Assembly (NCBI GenBank): GCA_047974765.1
Contig: JBKECP010000041.1
Coordinates: forward strand, 65,536-129,535
Source: JBKECP01 sp047974765
Lineage (GTDB): Bacteria > Pseudomonadota > Gammaproteobacteria > Pseudomonadales > Halieaceae
DNA: 64,000 nt
Reading direction: 5' to 3'
This document shows positions 28,433 to 38,009 of this stretch, piece by piece; position 1 is the first letter of the stretch, and every line of letters begins with the position of its first letter. Below the pieces are notes generated by a model that was not told the DNA's origin, searched no databases, and saw only the letters and a list, made by a program, of their open reading frames with translations. The position numbers and the translations under genes were made by a program.

Positions 28433-29434
28433 TCAAAGTGTTACCTCTTGCTGACGGGCCTTGGCGATGGCAACCGACAGGCCAGCTGGTAATTTCACAC
28501 TATTTTTTACGGCCAGAATTTCCGCCATGACACTAACAGCAATTTCTGCCGGCGTCCTGCTGCCGATATAAAGACCTACCGGAGCACGCAGCGATGCCAG
28601 CGACGCTTCGGTCTCACCAAAATATTGGATAAAACGTCGCCTGCGACTGTCGGTATTACGGCGCGACCCAATAGCACCGACATAAAAAGCCGGGCTGTGC
28701 AGCGCCTCAAGCAGAGCCAGATCGTCCAGTTTAGGATCGTGACTGAGCGCCACTACACAGGTATGCCGATCAGGTGCCAGACTCACTACGGCATCATCCG
28801 GCATCTGCCGGATAATGCTGACGCCCGCCACCGACCAACCATCAATATAATCCCTGCGAGGATCGCAAACCGTTACCGCAAAATTATTAAACAAAGCCAT
28901 AGTTGCCAGATATTCTGCCAATATACCGGCACCAATAATTAACAGACGATACTGGGGTCCCAGTGTCGTGATCAGTTTTTTACCGTCATAAAACAGTGCC
29001 TTTGGCTCTGTCAACGCCTGCACATTCACCACACCGGAGTCACAATCAATACTGCGCTGCATCAGCTGACCAGCTTCCAGCTGACACACCAGCGTATCCA
29101 GTAAAACCCTGTCCGGTTGAAATTCCAGCAGTAACTCAAGGGTGCCACCGCAGGGCAAGCCAAAACGATGGGCTTCATCGGCATTGACACCATAACGTCT
29201 CAAAACAGGCCTGCCCGGCTGAATATTATTGCGGTACTGATGGATTAAGTCCTCTTCAATACAGCCACCCGAAACGGAGCCTTCACAACGGCCATCGGCC
29301 CGCAACACCATCATCGAACCCGCAGGCCGGGGCGATGAACCCCATGTTTTGACAACAGTCACCAGCAATAGATGATGGCCAGCCATGTGCCAGTCCCGGG
29401 CTGATCGCAGTACACGCAAGTCTGTGCTGTCCAT
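28433..29434 (-). CDS. xdhC: XdhC/CoxI-family molybdenum-cofactor chaperone
   Basis: Helps sulfurate and insert Mo cofactor into xanthine-oxidase-family enzymes. The N-terminal domain shows VVKTWGSSPRPAGSMMV and EGSVSGGCIEED, both hallmarks of XdhC/CoxI, and the C-terminal Rossmann domain has LLIIGAGILAEYLA and later YVGAIGSRRN. Length 333 is normal. It starts 15 bases after the MocA-like gene and is the last gene of the iorA-iorB-mocA-xdhC operon, whose product it should serve. Confidence 0.92.
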   Translation of the reverse strand: MDSTDLRVLRSARDWHMAGHHLLLVTVVKTWGSSPRPAGSMMVLRADGRCEGSVSGGCIEEDLIHQYRNNIQPGRPVLRRYGVNADEAHRFGLPCGGTLELLLEFQPDRVLLDTLVCQLEAGQLMQRSIDCDSGVVNVQALTEPKALFYDGKKLITTLGPQYRLLIIGAGILAEYLATMALFNNFAVTVCDPRRDYIDGWSVAGVSIIRQMPDDAVVSLAPDRHTCVVALSHDPKLDDLALLEALHSPAFYVGAIGSRRNTDSRRRRFIQYFGETEASLASLRAPVGLYIGSRTPAEIAVSVMAEILAVKNSVKLPAGLSVAIAKARQQEVTL

Positions 29435-29449
29435 TTTTCTACCTGAACA

Positions 29450-30064
29450 CTATGTTTTATCTATCGAAAAACTTGTCCTCAGCATTGATTCAGCCCGCTG
29501 CAAATCAGCCGGTGTATCAATATCCATGGCAATACCCGGATCATTCACAGCCAGGGAATACAGCTGGCCAAGCCGTTGGTACTTGCGCACAACGGCAGAA
29601 GCACCGACATCACCGCACAATGCCAGCAAATCTGCCTGGCAGGCAGCGCCAAAACCGACGGGATGACCCCGCCGCCCCTGCCACCTTGGCAGCACTACGG
29701 TATGTGACAGCAAGCTCCTGGCCACCTGCTTTAACGTGTGCGAACTGATCAGGGGTAAATCCCCTGGCAGGATCAACCAACCCGCTGCCTCTGCGGTTGC
29801 GGCAACACCCCGTGCAATCGAGTCGCCCATGCCATCAGCCCTCATACCATCAGACAAGACATCGGTAGCAGGCCGAACAACATGAAAAGGCAGCCCGGCT
29901 TTGACCACACGCTTTAAAACGTGCTCCAGTACAGGGACACCGGCCAAGGGGGCATCGAGTTTATGGCTTGCTCCACCTGCCTGCCGGTAACGCTCTCCCC
30001 TGCCAGCAGCCAGTACAATAACAGCCGCCCCCGGCCTTTTTATCGACGCACTGTCAATAATCAA
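29450..30064 (-). CDS. MocA/MobA-like molybdopterin nucleotidyltransferase
   Basis: Probable CTP:molybdopterin cytidylyltransferase. LAAGRGERYR is the nucleotide loop, followed by KLDAPLAGVPVLEHVL and the GDLPLIS metal motif, in a 204-residue protein. The frame is open upstream into iorB, but a TTG at 30064 overlaps the iorB stop as TTGA and has AAGGTG before it, so the two are coupled. The loop differs from classical MobA (LxGGxSxRMG), which favours the MocA/PucB branch serving xanthine-oxidase-type enzymes. Confidence 0.82.
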   Translation of the reverse strand: MIIDSASIKRPGAAVIVLAAGRGERYRQAGGASHKLDAPLAGVPVLEHVLKRVVKAGLPFHVVRPATDVLSDGMRADGMGDSIARGVAATAEAAGWLILPGDLPLISSHTLKQVARSLLSHTVVLPRWQGRRGHPVGFGAACQADLLALCGDVGASAVVRKYQRLGQLYSLAVNDPGIAMDIDTPADLQRAESMLRTSFSIDKT

Positions 30065-32346
30065 AGCACCTTGCGCACAGGCAGGTTGCGAATGCGCTTG
30101 CCAGTAGCAGCAAAAATCGCATTGCAAAGTGCGGGCGCTACCGGTGGCACTGGTGGCTCACCCACGCCACCCGGTGGCAGAGTGTGGTCGTTATTTACCA
30201 GGTGAGTGCGAATGATTTTTGGCGAAACATGATGACGCAAGACTTCATAGTCATGAAAATTGCTTTGTTTGACGCGGCCTTTTTCGAAGCTGATTTCACT
30301 ACACAACGCCAGGCTCAACCCCATAATGGCTCCACCTTCAAGCTGAGCCCGGATACGCTCAGGCTTGATCTGTGGCCCACAATCAATTGCCATATCCACC
30401 GCCAACACCTCAACCCCGCCCTGCTCATCAACAGCAACTTCAATAGCACAGGCGGTATAGCTCATAAAACTGTAACAAAAGGCCAACCCCAGCCCCCGGC
30501 CTGCGGGTAGTGTTCGCCCCCAGCCTGCACCATCGGCAACTGCTTCAATAACTCCGCGCAAACGACCCGTATCATAGGGATAACGCTCAGGAGACTCATC
30601 ATAGTTCCAGTTATCAGCCATCGTTCCCGGATCAATTTTGCGCTCCGGGCCAATCAGCTCAAGTGCAAAATCCTTATGATCCCGACCAGCGCGATGAGCC
30701 AGCTCGGCAATAAAACACTGGGCGGCAAAGGCGTGGGGAATATTGGCCACCGAGCGAAACCAGCCAATACGCGCATGTGCAGGCACAGCTGCCGTTTCAA
30801 CCCGCACATGGGGAATACGATAAGGCATGTTGATAGCCGACATGGCCGATTCAAAAATCTGCTGTCCCTGTGCACCCTCACGAAACAGTGCCCCGATAGT
30901 GGGCGAGGCACTGCGATGCAGCCAGGACTGTACGACGCCTCTGCCATCCATGACCGCTTCCAGGCGCTCTACTGAGACCGTATGCAGATAATCGTGACGA
31001 ATATCATCATCGCGGGTCCACAACAGCTTGACCGGTGTACCCTCGGGCATGGCGCGGGCAACAATCGTTGCCTCATCCACAAAATCCGGCTTGGACTTGC
31101 GACCAAAACCACCGCCAAGCAACAGAATGTTCACTTTAACCTGTTCGATACCAACTCCCAGGCGGTCCGCCACGGCCTTTTGAGCAGCACCGGCGTCCTG
31201 CACGGAAGTCCACACTTCAGCGCGCTCTTTTTCAAGTCGCACCGTTGCCACCGGCGGCTCCATCGTGGCATGCGCCACATGTGGCGCATAGTACTGTGCC
31301 ACCAACCGGGCACTGTCATCAGTTTGCGCCCACACTTGCGACACATCACCTTCATTGCGAACGATCCGTCCAGGACGAAGCACAGCCTCTTCCAGAGTCT
31401 GACGATAGTCGGCAGAATCGTAACCGGCATTGGCACCGCCGTCCCATTCAATAGCCAGCAAATCCCGCCCCTTGATTGCCGCCCAGGTATTGCTGGCCAC
31501 TACCGCTACACCACCGAGTGGTAAAAACCGTGGTGGCGCTTCATAAGGTGGCATCCTGACGACTTTCAAGACGCCGGGTACAGCCAGTGTCTTGTCTGCA
31601 TTAAAACTGCGCAACTGACCACCCAGCACCGGTGGCCGCGCTATTACGGCATAGACCATACCGGGCAGGTGGGCATCCATGCCGTAACGTGCCTCTCCCT
31701 TGCCAATTGCCTCCAGATCGAACAAACGCACCAGATCTTTGCCGATATAGCGATATTCACTCTTGTCCTTCAGCCTGAGCGCACCGCCTTTGGGCACAGG
31801 CTGACTGGCAGCCGCCTGCGCCAGCTCACCATAACCAAGACGGCGACCGCTGGCCTCATGCAAAACTTCATGCTGAGCCGCTTTCACCTGCGCCACCGGC
31901 ACCGACCAGTGCTCGGCAGCGGCCGCTTCCAGCATTTGACGAGCTGCCGCACCCACTCGCCGCATCGGCATCAAAAAGTGCCGCATACTGCGCGAGCCAT
32001 CCACATTCTGATTGCCATAGCGACCTTCATTCGCCTCGGCCTGCACTACCGTTACCCGCTCCCACAGAGCTTCCATCTCATCGGCCACGACCATTGGCAA
32101 GCTGGTGCGCACACCCGTTCCCATTTCGGCCCGATGAGCAACAATAGTCACGGTGCCATCATCAGCGATGGACACAAATACCAGCGGGTCATCCACGGTA
32201 CCTCCGGGCATGGCATCGGCACCGTATTTTCTGCCCGGCTCTTCGGCAGCCCAGGCCGTGCTGACCAAACCTCTGGCGCTAACAACCAGTGCCAATGCAC
32301 CGGCACTGCCCTGCAAAAAACGACGACGTGACAGCTCAGCATTCAT
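30061..32346 (-). CDS. iorB: Molybdopterin-binding oxidoreductase, isoquinoline 1-oxidoreductase beta-like
   Basis: Catalytic subunit of a xanthine-oxidase-family hydroxylase, 761 residues. A Tat signal lies at the start (SRRRFLQG, then a hydrophobic stretch to AWAAE), so the enzyme should be exported folded to the periplasm. Motifs LLLGGGFGRKSK and HATMEPPVA, and the C-terminal GVGEPPVPPVAPALCNAI with the catalytic Glu, fit IorB-type subunits. Its ATG overlaps the iorA stop (ATGA). Substrate may be an N-heterocycle or an aldehyde; the sequence does not decide. Confidence 0.9.
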   Translation of the reverse strand: MNAELSRRRFLQGSAGALALVVSARGLVSTAWAAEEPGRKYGADAMPGGTVDDPLVFVSIADDGTVTIVAHRAEMGTGVRTSLPMVVADEMEALWERVTVVQAEANEGRYGNQNVDGSRSMRHFLMPMRRVGAAARQMLEAAAAEHWSVPVAQVKAAQHEVLHEASGRRLGYGELAQAAASQPVPKGGALRLKDKSEYRYIGKDLVRLFDLEAIGKGEARYGMDAHLPGMVYAVIARPPVLGGQLRSFNADKTLAVPGVLKVVRMPPYEAPPRFLPLGGVAVVASNTWAAIKGRDLLAIEWDGGANAGYDSADYRQTLEEAVLRPGRIVRNEGDVSQVWAQTDDSARLVAQYYAPHVAHATMEPPVATVRLEKERAEVWTSVQDAGAAQKAVADRLGVGIEQVKVNILLLGGGFGRKSKPDFVDEATIVARAMPEGTPVKLLWTRDDDIRHDYLHTVSVERLEAVMDGRGVVQSWLHRSASPTIGALFREGAQGQQIFESAMSAINMPYRIPHVRVETAAVPAHARIGWFRSVANIPHAFAAQCFIAELAHRAGRDHKDFALELIGPERKIDPGTMADNWNYDESPERYPYDTGRLRGVIEAVADGAGWGRTLPAGRGLGLAFCYSFMSYTACAIEVAVDEQGGVEVLAVDMAIDCGPQIKPERIRAQLEGGAIMGLSLALCSEISFEKGRVKQSNFHDYEVLRHHVSPKIIRTHLVNNDHTLPPGGVGEPPVPPVAPALCNAIFAATGKRIRNLPVRKVL

Positions 32347-32816
32347 TGTTCATCTCCCTGCGCCAACACATCAGCAGCCTGATCAATCGCTGCACGAATT
32401 CGCACATAGGTACCACAGCGACAAATATTGCCACTCATGGCATCATTAATTGCTTTATCCGAAGGTGCAGCGGTGGTTTTAAGCAGACTCACCGCCGACA
32501 TAATTTGCCCGGCCTGGCAGTAACCACACTGGGCGACATTATTTTCTATCCATGCCTGCTGCACCACCTGGCCAACGGCGTCATCCTGCATACCCTCAAT
32601 AGTAGAAATCGCCCGCCCGGATACAGCCGATACCGGAGTGACGCAGGAGCGAATCGGTACGCCATCCATATGTACAGTGCAGGCACCACACAGGGACATA
32701 CCACATCCAAATTTAGTGCCTGTCATACCCAGCTCATCGCGTAACACCCACAACAAAGGTGTATCGTCAGCGGCACTGATCTTATGTGCATGACCATTAA
32801 TCATTATTTGTTTCAC
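32343..32816 (-). CDS. iorA: (2Fe-2S) subunit of the molybdenum hydroxylase, IorA-like
   Basis: 157 residues carrying two 2Fe-2S clusters that pass electrons from the Mo site. The plant-type cluster uses the cysteines in GCGMSLCGACTVHMDG, and the second uses CGYCQAGQ and ICRCGTY. The GTG start at 32816 has AAGGGAG just upstream; the longer open frame to 32900 lacks homology. First gene of the operon. There is no separate FAD subunit nearby, consistent with the Ior type, which usually hands electrons to a cytochrome c. Confidence 0.92.
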   Translation of the reverse strand: MKQIMINGHAHKISAADDTPLLWVLRDELGMTGTKFGCGMSLCGACTVHMDGVPIRSCVTPVSAVSGRAISTIEGMQDDAVGQVVQQAWIENNVAQCGYCQAGQIMSAVSLLKTTAAPSDKAINDAMSGNICRCGTYVRIRAAIDQAADVLAQGDEQ

Positions 32817-32986
32817 AGCAATCTCCCTTGATCTGTGAATACAGAATTTATTCTGCTGTCTATGTTTTATTAAGCCGACAATATGAATTGTCTGCTTCAT
32901 GGCTGCAACAGCTCTTTTATTTCAACAATTTATTCCAACCATGAACCCAATATGCAAAACTGCAAAAAGTTAGTTTTATATCCCTA

Positions 32987-33015
32987 TTTATTTATCAGAT
33001 ACCCTGATAATAAAT
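32987..33015. promoter_or_regulatory. AT-rich inverted repeat between divergent iorA and pta
   Basis: ATTTATTTATCAG faces CTGATAATAAAT around a short ACC spacer, with one bulge. It lies in the 284-base divergent gap, 85 bases before pta, and could be an operator. No regulator was identified. Confidence 0.35.
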
Positions 33016-33099
33016 GCCAAACTACGTCAGGAAAGACGGAGAGGCAATAGCACATATTTTCACTTTATACTTGTTGTTTTCGGGAAGAGAGCGGTAAAC

Positions 33100-35163
33100 A
33101 TGGCACGCAGCATATACATCACCTCACCGGAAGGTAATACCGGTAAATCCTCAATTGCACTGGGCCTGGTAGAGCTGTTTGCCCGACGGGTGAAAGTGGG
33201 TGTATTTCGCCCCATCGCCCGCAGTGAAAGCGAGCAGGATGCCATTTTGTCTTTTTTGCTGACCCACGACGGGGTTGATCTGAACTACGAAGATACCATT
33301 GGTGTTACCTATGAACAGGTACACCGCAATCCAGATACCGCGCTATCAACCATCATGACCAAATACCGCCGGATGGAACAACACTGCGACATTGTCGTTA
33401 TTGTTGGCACCGACTATACCGATATTGTTGGCCCAACCGAGCTGGCCTATAACGCCCGTATCGCCGCCAATCTCGGATCTGCTGTCATTCTGGTACTGTC
33501 AGCCGAACAACGCAGTGGTATAGAGGTGCGCCAGGTAGCGGATATTGCCATTGCCGAGCTGCGCGCAGCCCACGCCGAAGTGGTCGCAGTGATCGCCAAT
33601 CGCACCGAAATCGATGAACGGGAGCAAATACTGGCTGCACTGGCAAATATCGGCGCAGCCACCTGGGCCATTCCCCATGTGCCGCTGCTGTGTGCACCGA
33701 GCGTGCGTGATCTGATGGCAGCGGTTGATGGCGAACTGGTCAGTGGTGACGAAGCATTACTGGATCGTGAAGCTGAAAATCTGGTCGTGGCCGCCATGAG
33801 TATGGAACATGTACTGGAGCGCACTGGCAACGGTACAGTAGCCATTGTGCCGGGTGATCGCAGTGAAGTCATACTGGCCATGGTGGCTGCCCACGTGGCT
33901 GATAATTTCCCCTCTTTAGCGGGGCTGATTCTTAACGGAGGTTATCTGCCATCACCAAGGGTGAAAGAGCTGGCCGCCAGCCTGAATCCTCGTTTGCCGG
34001 TAATAACAACATCGTACGGCACCTTTGAAACAGCCACCCGGGTAGCCCACACACGGGGGCTGCTCGCCACTGGCAGCAGTCGCAAACTCGACATTGCCAG
34101 ACAACTGTTTGAAGAGTATGTCGATGCCGAGCAACTGCTGCAAACCGTGGACCTGCCCCAAAGCGAGGTAGTAACGCCGCTGATGTTTGAATACAACCTG
34201 ATCGAGCGCGCCCGCAGCCAGCGCAAACATATCGTACTGCCAGAAGGTGATGACGACCGCATTCTGTGCGCAGCCAGCCAGTTATTGACCCGAGATGTTG
34301 TCGATTTAACCATTTTAGGTGAGGAGCAGGCTGTGCGCGGACGTGCCGCCGAACTCGGTCTGGATATCGATGCGGCAACGGTGCTGTCTCCATATAACGA
34401 AGCACTGCGGGAGCAATTTGCCGTCGAATACACCCGTTTGCGGGCGCACAGGGGAATGACTGTCGATCGGGCGCGGGAGATTGTTGTTGATGTGTCTTAT
34501 TTTGGCACCCTGATGGTTCACCTGGGCATGGCTGATGGCATGGTGTCCGGGGCAGCTCACACCACCGCTCACACCATCAAACCCTCTTTTGAAATTATTA
34601 AAACCGTACCTGGCGTCTCCATCGTGTCGTCGGTCTTTTTTATGTGCCTCAAAGATCGCGTACTGGTCTATGGCGACTGTGCGGTAAATCCCGATCCAGA
34701 CGCCGAAGAACTGGCTGATATCGCCATCTCATCAGCAGCCACGGCAGCCCAATTCGGTGTTGTACCCCGCGTTGCCATGCTGTCCTACTCTACCGGCACA
34801 TCAGGTTCGGGGGCCGATGTCGACAAAGTACGCAGCGCCACCGACACTGTTCGCCAGCGCACACAAACATTAGTGGTGGAAGGTCCCATTCAGTATGATG
34901 CCGCTGTGGATGCCGCTGTCGCCCGCGCCAAACTACCCGATTCACAGGTAGCTGGCAGAGCCACTGTACTCATTTTCCCGGACCTCAACACTGGCAACAA
35001 CACGTATAAAGCGGTGCAGCGCTCGGCAGGTGCCGTGGCGATTGGCCCCGTACTGCAAGGCTTGCGCAAACCGGTCAACGACCTGTCCCGGGGTGCACTG
35101 GTACAGGATATCGTCAACACAGTGGCTATCACCGCCATTCAGGCACAGGGAGATGAGGCATGA
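33100..35163 (+). CDS. pta: Phosphate acetyltransferase (long form)
   Basis: Converts acetyl-CoA and phosphate to acetyl phosphate and CoA. The 687-residue long form has an N-terminal P-loop/DethioBS-like domain (TSPEGNTGKSSIALGL), a central DRTGG domain (about 215-325), and the C-terminal PTA catalytic domain (FEIIKTVPGVSIVSSVFFM, then SYSTGTSGSGADVDKV). The family is about 700 residues in E. coli. The stop overlaps the ackA start by four bases, so the pair is coupled. It is divergent from the iorA operon. Confidence 0.96.
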   Translation: MARSIYITSPEGNTGKSSIALGLVELFARRVKVGVFRPIARSESEQDAILSFLLTHDGVDLNYEDTIGVTYEQVHRNPDTALSTIMTKYRRMEQHCDIVVIVGTDYTDIVGPTELAYNARIAANLGSAVILVLSAEQRSGIEVRQVADIAIAELRAAHAEVVAVIANRTEIDEREQILAALANIGAATWAIPHVPLLCAPSVRDLMAAVDGELVSGDEALLDREAENLVVAAMSMEHVLERTGNGTVAIVPGDRSEVILAMVAAHVADNFPSLAGLILNGGYLPSPRVKELAASLNPRLPVITTSYGTFETATRVAHTRGLLATGSSRKLDIARQLFEEYVDAEQLLQTVDLPQSEVVTPLMFEYNLIERARSQRKHIVLPEGDDDRILCAASQLLTRDVVDLTILGEEQAVRGRAAELGLDIDAATVLSPYNEALREQFAVEYTRLRAHRGMTVDRAREIVVDVSYFGTLMVHLGMADGMVSGAAHTTAHTIKPSFEIIKTVPGVSIVSSVFFMCLKDRVLVYGDCAVNPDPDAEELADIAISSAATAAQFGVVPRVAMLSYSTGTSGSGADVDKVRSATDTVRQRTQTLVVEGPIQYDAAVDAAVARAKLPDSQVAGRATVLIFPDLNTGNNTYKAVQRSAGAVAIGPVLQGLRKPVNDLSRGALVQDIVNTVAITAIQAQGDEA

Positions 35164-36359
35164 AGCACGTTCTGGTGATCAACTCCGGCTCTTCCTCGCT
35201 AAAATACCAATTGGTAGAAGCCGACAGTGGCACAGCATTGGCTACGGGTTTAGTCGAACGAATTGGCCGTTCAGGCAGCAGTATCAGCCACAAAACTAGC
35301 GGACAGACACACGATGCCAACATCAGCGCCGCTGATCACAGTCAGGCAATGGCCGCCATGATGGCGGCTTTTAACAATCACGGTCCCGACCTGAAACAAA
35401 TACAACTGCTGGCTATCGGCCACCGGGTTGTACAGGGCGGTGCCCGCTACTGTCAGGCAACACTCATTGACGATGACGTAGAACAAACCGTAGAAGCGCT
35501 GAGTGATTTGGCCCCCCTGCACAACCCCCCGAATTTACAGGGCATCCAGGTGGCACAATGCCAATTCCCCGACCTGCCTCACATTGCCGTATTTGATACT
35601 GCCTTTCACACCTCCATGCCACCAAAAGCCTACACTTACGCCCTCAGCCCTGAGCTGGCAGAACAGTATCAGATACGTCGCTACGGCTTTCACGGCACGT
35701 CCCATCAATACGTATCGCGTGCGGCAGCTGAATTTCTTGGCCTGCCTGTCAGCGAGGCCAATATAATCGTACTGCATCTGGGTAATGGTGCCTCTGCCAG
35801 CGCCGTTGCCGGTGGCTACAGCGTGGACACCTCCATGGGCCTGACACCACTGGAAGGGCTGGTAATGGGCTCGCGCTGCGGAGATATCGACCCCGCTATT
35901 ATATTCCATATGGCACGAAGCGCTGGAATGAGTATTGATGAAATAGATACTTTGCTAAACAGGCAGTCAGGCATGCTCGGCCTGAGTGGCATGCAGGACA
36001 TGCGCGATATTCAAGCAGCAATCGAGATGGGCAACAAACAGGCCCGGCTTGCCATGGATATTTACTGTTACCGTCTGCGCAAATATATCGGTGCTTATAC
36101 AGCTGTACTTGGCCGGGTCGACGCGCTGGTATTTACTGCGGGTGTGGGTGAAAATTCAGCTCCTGTTCGCTCAACTACGCTGTCGGGTCTGGCAGGCCTG
36201 GGTTATATACTGGATGAGGTGACAAATAAACAACGTCAGGCAGGCATTCGGGATATCAGCGGTAATAACAGCAACACCAGAATACTGGTGATACCCACCA
36301 ACGAGGAATGGGAAATTGCCAGGCAGGCTGCAGAAGTGGCGACAACACTGGCCCATTAA
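35160..36359 (+). CDS. ackA: Acetate kinase
   Basis: Interconverts acetyl phosphate plus ADP with acetate plus ATP. The 399 residues begin with the phosphate-binding VLVINSGSSSLKYQLVE, carry RRYGFHGTSHQYVS (including the catalytic His) and end with the FTAGVGENSAPVRS adenosine motif. It completes the Pta-AckA overflow pathway with the upstream gene (ATGA overlap). tRNA-Gly follows on the opposite strand. Confidence 0.96.
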   Translation: MKHVLVINSGSSSLKYQLVEADSGTALATGLVERIGRSGSSISHKTSGQTHDANISAADHSQAMAAMMAAFNNHGPDLKQIQLLAIGHRVVQGGARYCQATLIDDDVEQTVEALSDLAPLHNPPNLQGIQVAQCQFPDLPHIAVFDTAFHTSMPPKAYTYALSPELAEQYQIRRYGFHGTSHQYVSRAAAEFLGLPVSEANIIVLHLGNGASASAVAGGYSVDTSMGLTPLEGLVMGSRCGDIDPAIIFHMARSAGMSIDEIDTLLNRQSGMLGLSGMQDMRDIQAAIEMGNKQARLAMDIYCYRLRKYIGAYTAVLGRVDALVFTAGVGENSAPVRSTTLSGLAGLGYILDEVTNKQRQAGIRDISGNNSNTRILVIPTNEEWEIARQAAEVATTLAH

Positions 36360-36399
36360 AATTGCAGGCATTTACTATTTACAAGGATAGCTTCTCTAC

Positions 36400-36473
36400 T
36401 GGAGCGGGTAAGGGGAATCGAACCCCTCTCTCAAGCTTGGGAAGCTTGGGTAATACCACTATACGATACCCGC
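36400..36473 (-). tRNA. tRNA-Gly (anticodon CCC)
   Basis: Read leftward, GCGGGTA pairs with TACCCGC, the anticodon stem CAAGC/GCTTG encloses loop TTCCCAA (anticodon CCC), and the T-loop GTTCGATTC is intact. Discriminator T and CCA (36400-36402) are encoded. The 71-base body is normal for Gly. It sits directly before an IS110 remnant. Confidence 0.93.
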
Positions 36474-36589
36474 ACAAGCTGACGTACTGGCTAAACAGCA
36501 GCATCAACAGGCAATACTTCTACCACGTTATGCACTCTAAAGTAAGCCCTGCCACTTTATATAAATCCTGCACAACTTTGTAAGCATCC

Positions 36590-36895
36590 TCAACAAATTC
36601 TGGTTTCGATGGAGCTTGAATGCGGATAAGTTACGCTTGAGCAACCAGCTCAGAGGCTTGCTGGGCGAATATGGCCTGGTGATACCACGAGGGGATGCCG
36701 CCTTAAAGAAGGTGTTGCCAGGCTATTTAAGCGAGGCCGACATGCCGATAAGGACTGCAGGCGGCGAAACTTCATCAAGGCCAGAGGGCCACAAGAGAGC
36801 CCCTCATAAACAGGCCGAATACGACAGCAACCTGTCCCTGACATCGACTGTGCAAGCCTTGCAAACGGGGAGGAGACCATATACGGGTTAATAAA
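36590..36895 (+). pseudogene. IS110-family transposase remnant
   Basis: About 90 codons remain. The segment LSNQLRGLLGEYGLVIPRGDAALKKVLP closely resembles a middle part of IS110-type transposases (the common NQIRGLLAEYGIVI element). The following codons look out of frame. No N- or C-terminal domain and no paired ends were found. It lies 120-500 bases past the tRNA-Gly gene, so an element once inserted there and decayed. The whole gap 36474-36903 contains no other feature. Confidence 0.65.
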
Positions 36896-36903
36896 ATTTC
36901 AGC

Positions 36904-37581
36904 TTAGCGAACGGAATCAAGCACCTCATCATTTTTAACAACATCCTGGGCCTTGGCATAACTTTCGATCAATAACTGATAGGCGGGGAATATCTGTGTG
37001 TAAACTTCAGCCCATGCCTGGGCATCATCCCGGTGCCAGGTTTTTTGCAGCTCAGAAGCAACCGCAGCCGTATCCATGGGCACGGCACCTGCCTGCACAA
37101 CACGAGCTAATGTAATTTCCTGAGCCATTTTGCTATAAGTCCCGGAAGCATCAACCACGGCAAAGACTTTATAGCCTGCAGCAATGGCACTGATCGATGG
37201 AAAGGCCATGCATACGCTGGTAATGGTGCCGGCAATAATCAAGGTTTTACGACCAGTCGCCTCAACGGCTGCAACAAATTCAGGGTTATCCCAGGCATTA
37301 ATTTCACCTTTGCGAGCCACATATCTGGCATGCGGCGCATGTTGGTGGATCTCTGGAATCAGCGGGCCATTCGGCCCCTGTGGGACAGAGGCAGTAGTAA
37401 TAACGGGCAAATTGCAAAGTGTTGCAATTTTGGCCAATGCTGCTGCACGTGAACGCAGTTCTGGCATCGGCATATCACCAACGGTTTGAAATAGTCCACT
37501 TTGATGATCAATCAGCAACATGGCGGCATCATCGGGATCAATAACAGGAGCAAGACCATTAAAATTGGCAGGTGAGCTCAT
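36904..37581 (-). CDS. Isochorismatase-family cysteine hydrolase (YcaC-like)
   Basis: Cysteine hydrolase of 225 residues. The triad is visible as Asp in LLIDHQSGLF, Lys in ARKGEINAWDN and Cys in TSVCMAFPSISA. The N-terminal IDPDDAAMLLIDHQ and overall length fit YcaC and related hydrolases of unknown substrate. It is alone, followed by the IS110 remnant and preceded by a hairpin-rich gap. Confidence 0.85.
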   Translation of the reverse strand: MSSPANFNGLAPVIDPDDAAMLLIDHQSGLFQTVGDMPMPELRSRAAALAKIATLCNLPVITTASVPQGPNGPLIPEIHQHAPHARYVARKGEINAWDNPEFVAAVEATGRKTLIIAGTITSVCMAFPSISAIAAGYKVFAVVDASGTYSKMAQEITLARVVQAGAVPMDTAAVASELQKTWHRDDAQAWAEVYTQIFPAYQLLIESYAKAQDVVKNDEVLDSVR

Positions 37582-38009
37582 AGTTTTTCCTTCAGTGTAT
37601 CGGATACAACAGCTGTAAAATAATTAACCGCCGGAGGCAGTTACAGTTATTGTCATGTCAGTATCTCATCTCAGCTTCTGTAAAAGCACTCTATTTGCAA
37701 GTGCCTTAAGCAGAGTATTCGCTGACAGACAAATATAGTCCCGATTGGCTCACCTCGATAGATCATAAATCAAGTATCAGAATCCTATTTTCAGAACACT
37801 TCCAGGTATTATTAATCCGGCTAAAATCAAGGGTTTCGAAAATTCCGCCGATTTAAGCGGGCGACCATCAAATAGTGAAGGACCCATCTATTTGATGGTC
37901 AGGTTGATAACAAACAGCTGCCAAACACAAATATCAACACAAGCAAAATGCCCCTGAACTTAACGTACAGATAGTATCTTTATGGGAACAATAGCTAAAT
38001 AAGTAGCTG
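37582..38009. other. Intergenic region with a 13-pair inverted repeat
   Basis: About 430 bases without a gene. At 37863-37900 GACCATCAAATAG and CTATTTGATGGTC pair perfectly (13 bp) around a 12-base loop. It may be a terminator for prpE (leftward), a decayed mobile-element hairpin or an operator; there is no T-run. Confidence 0.45.
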
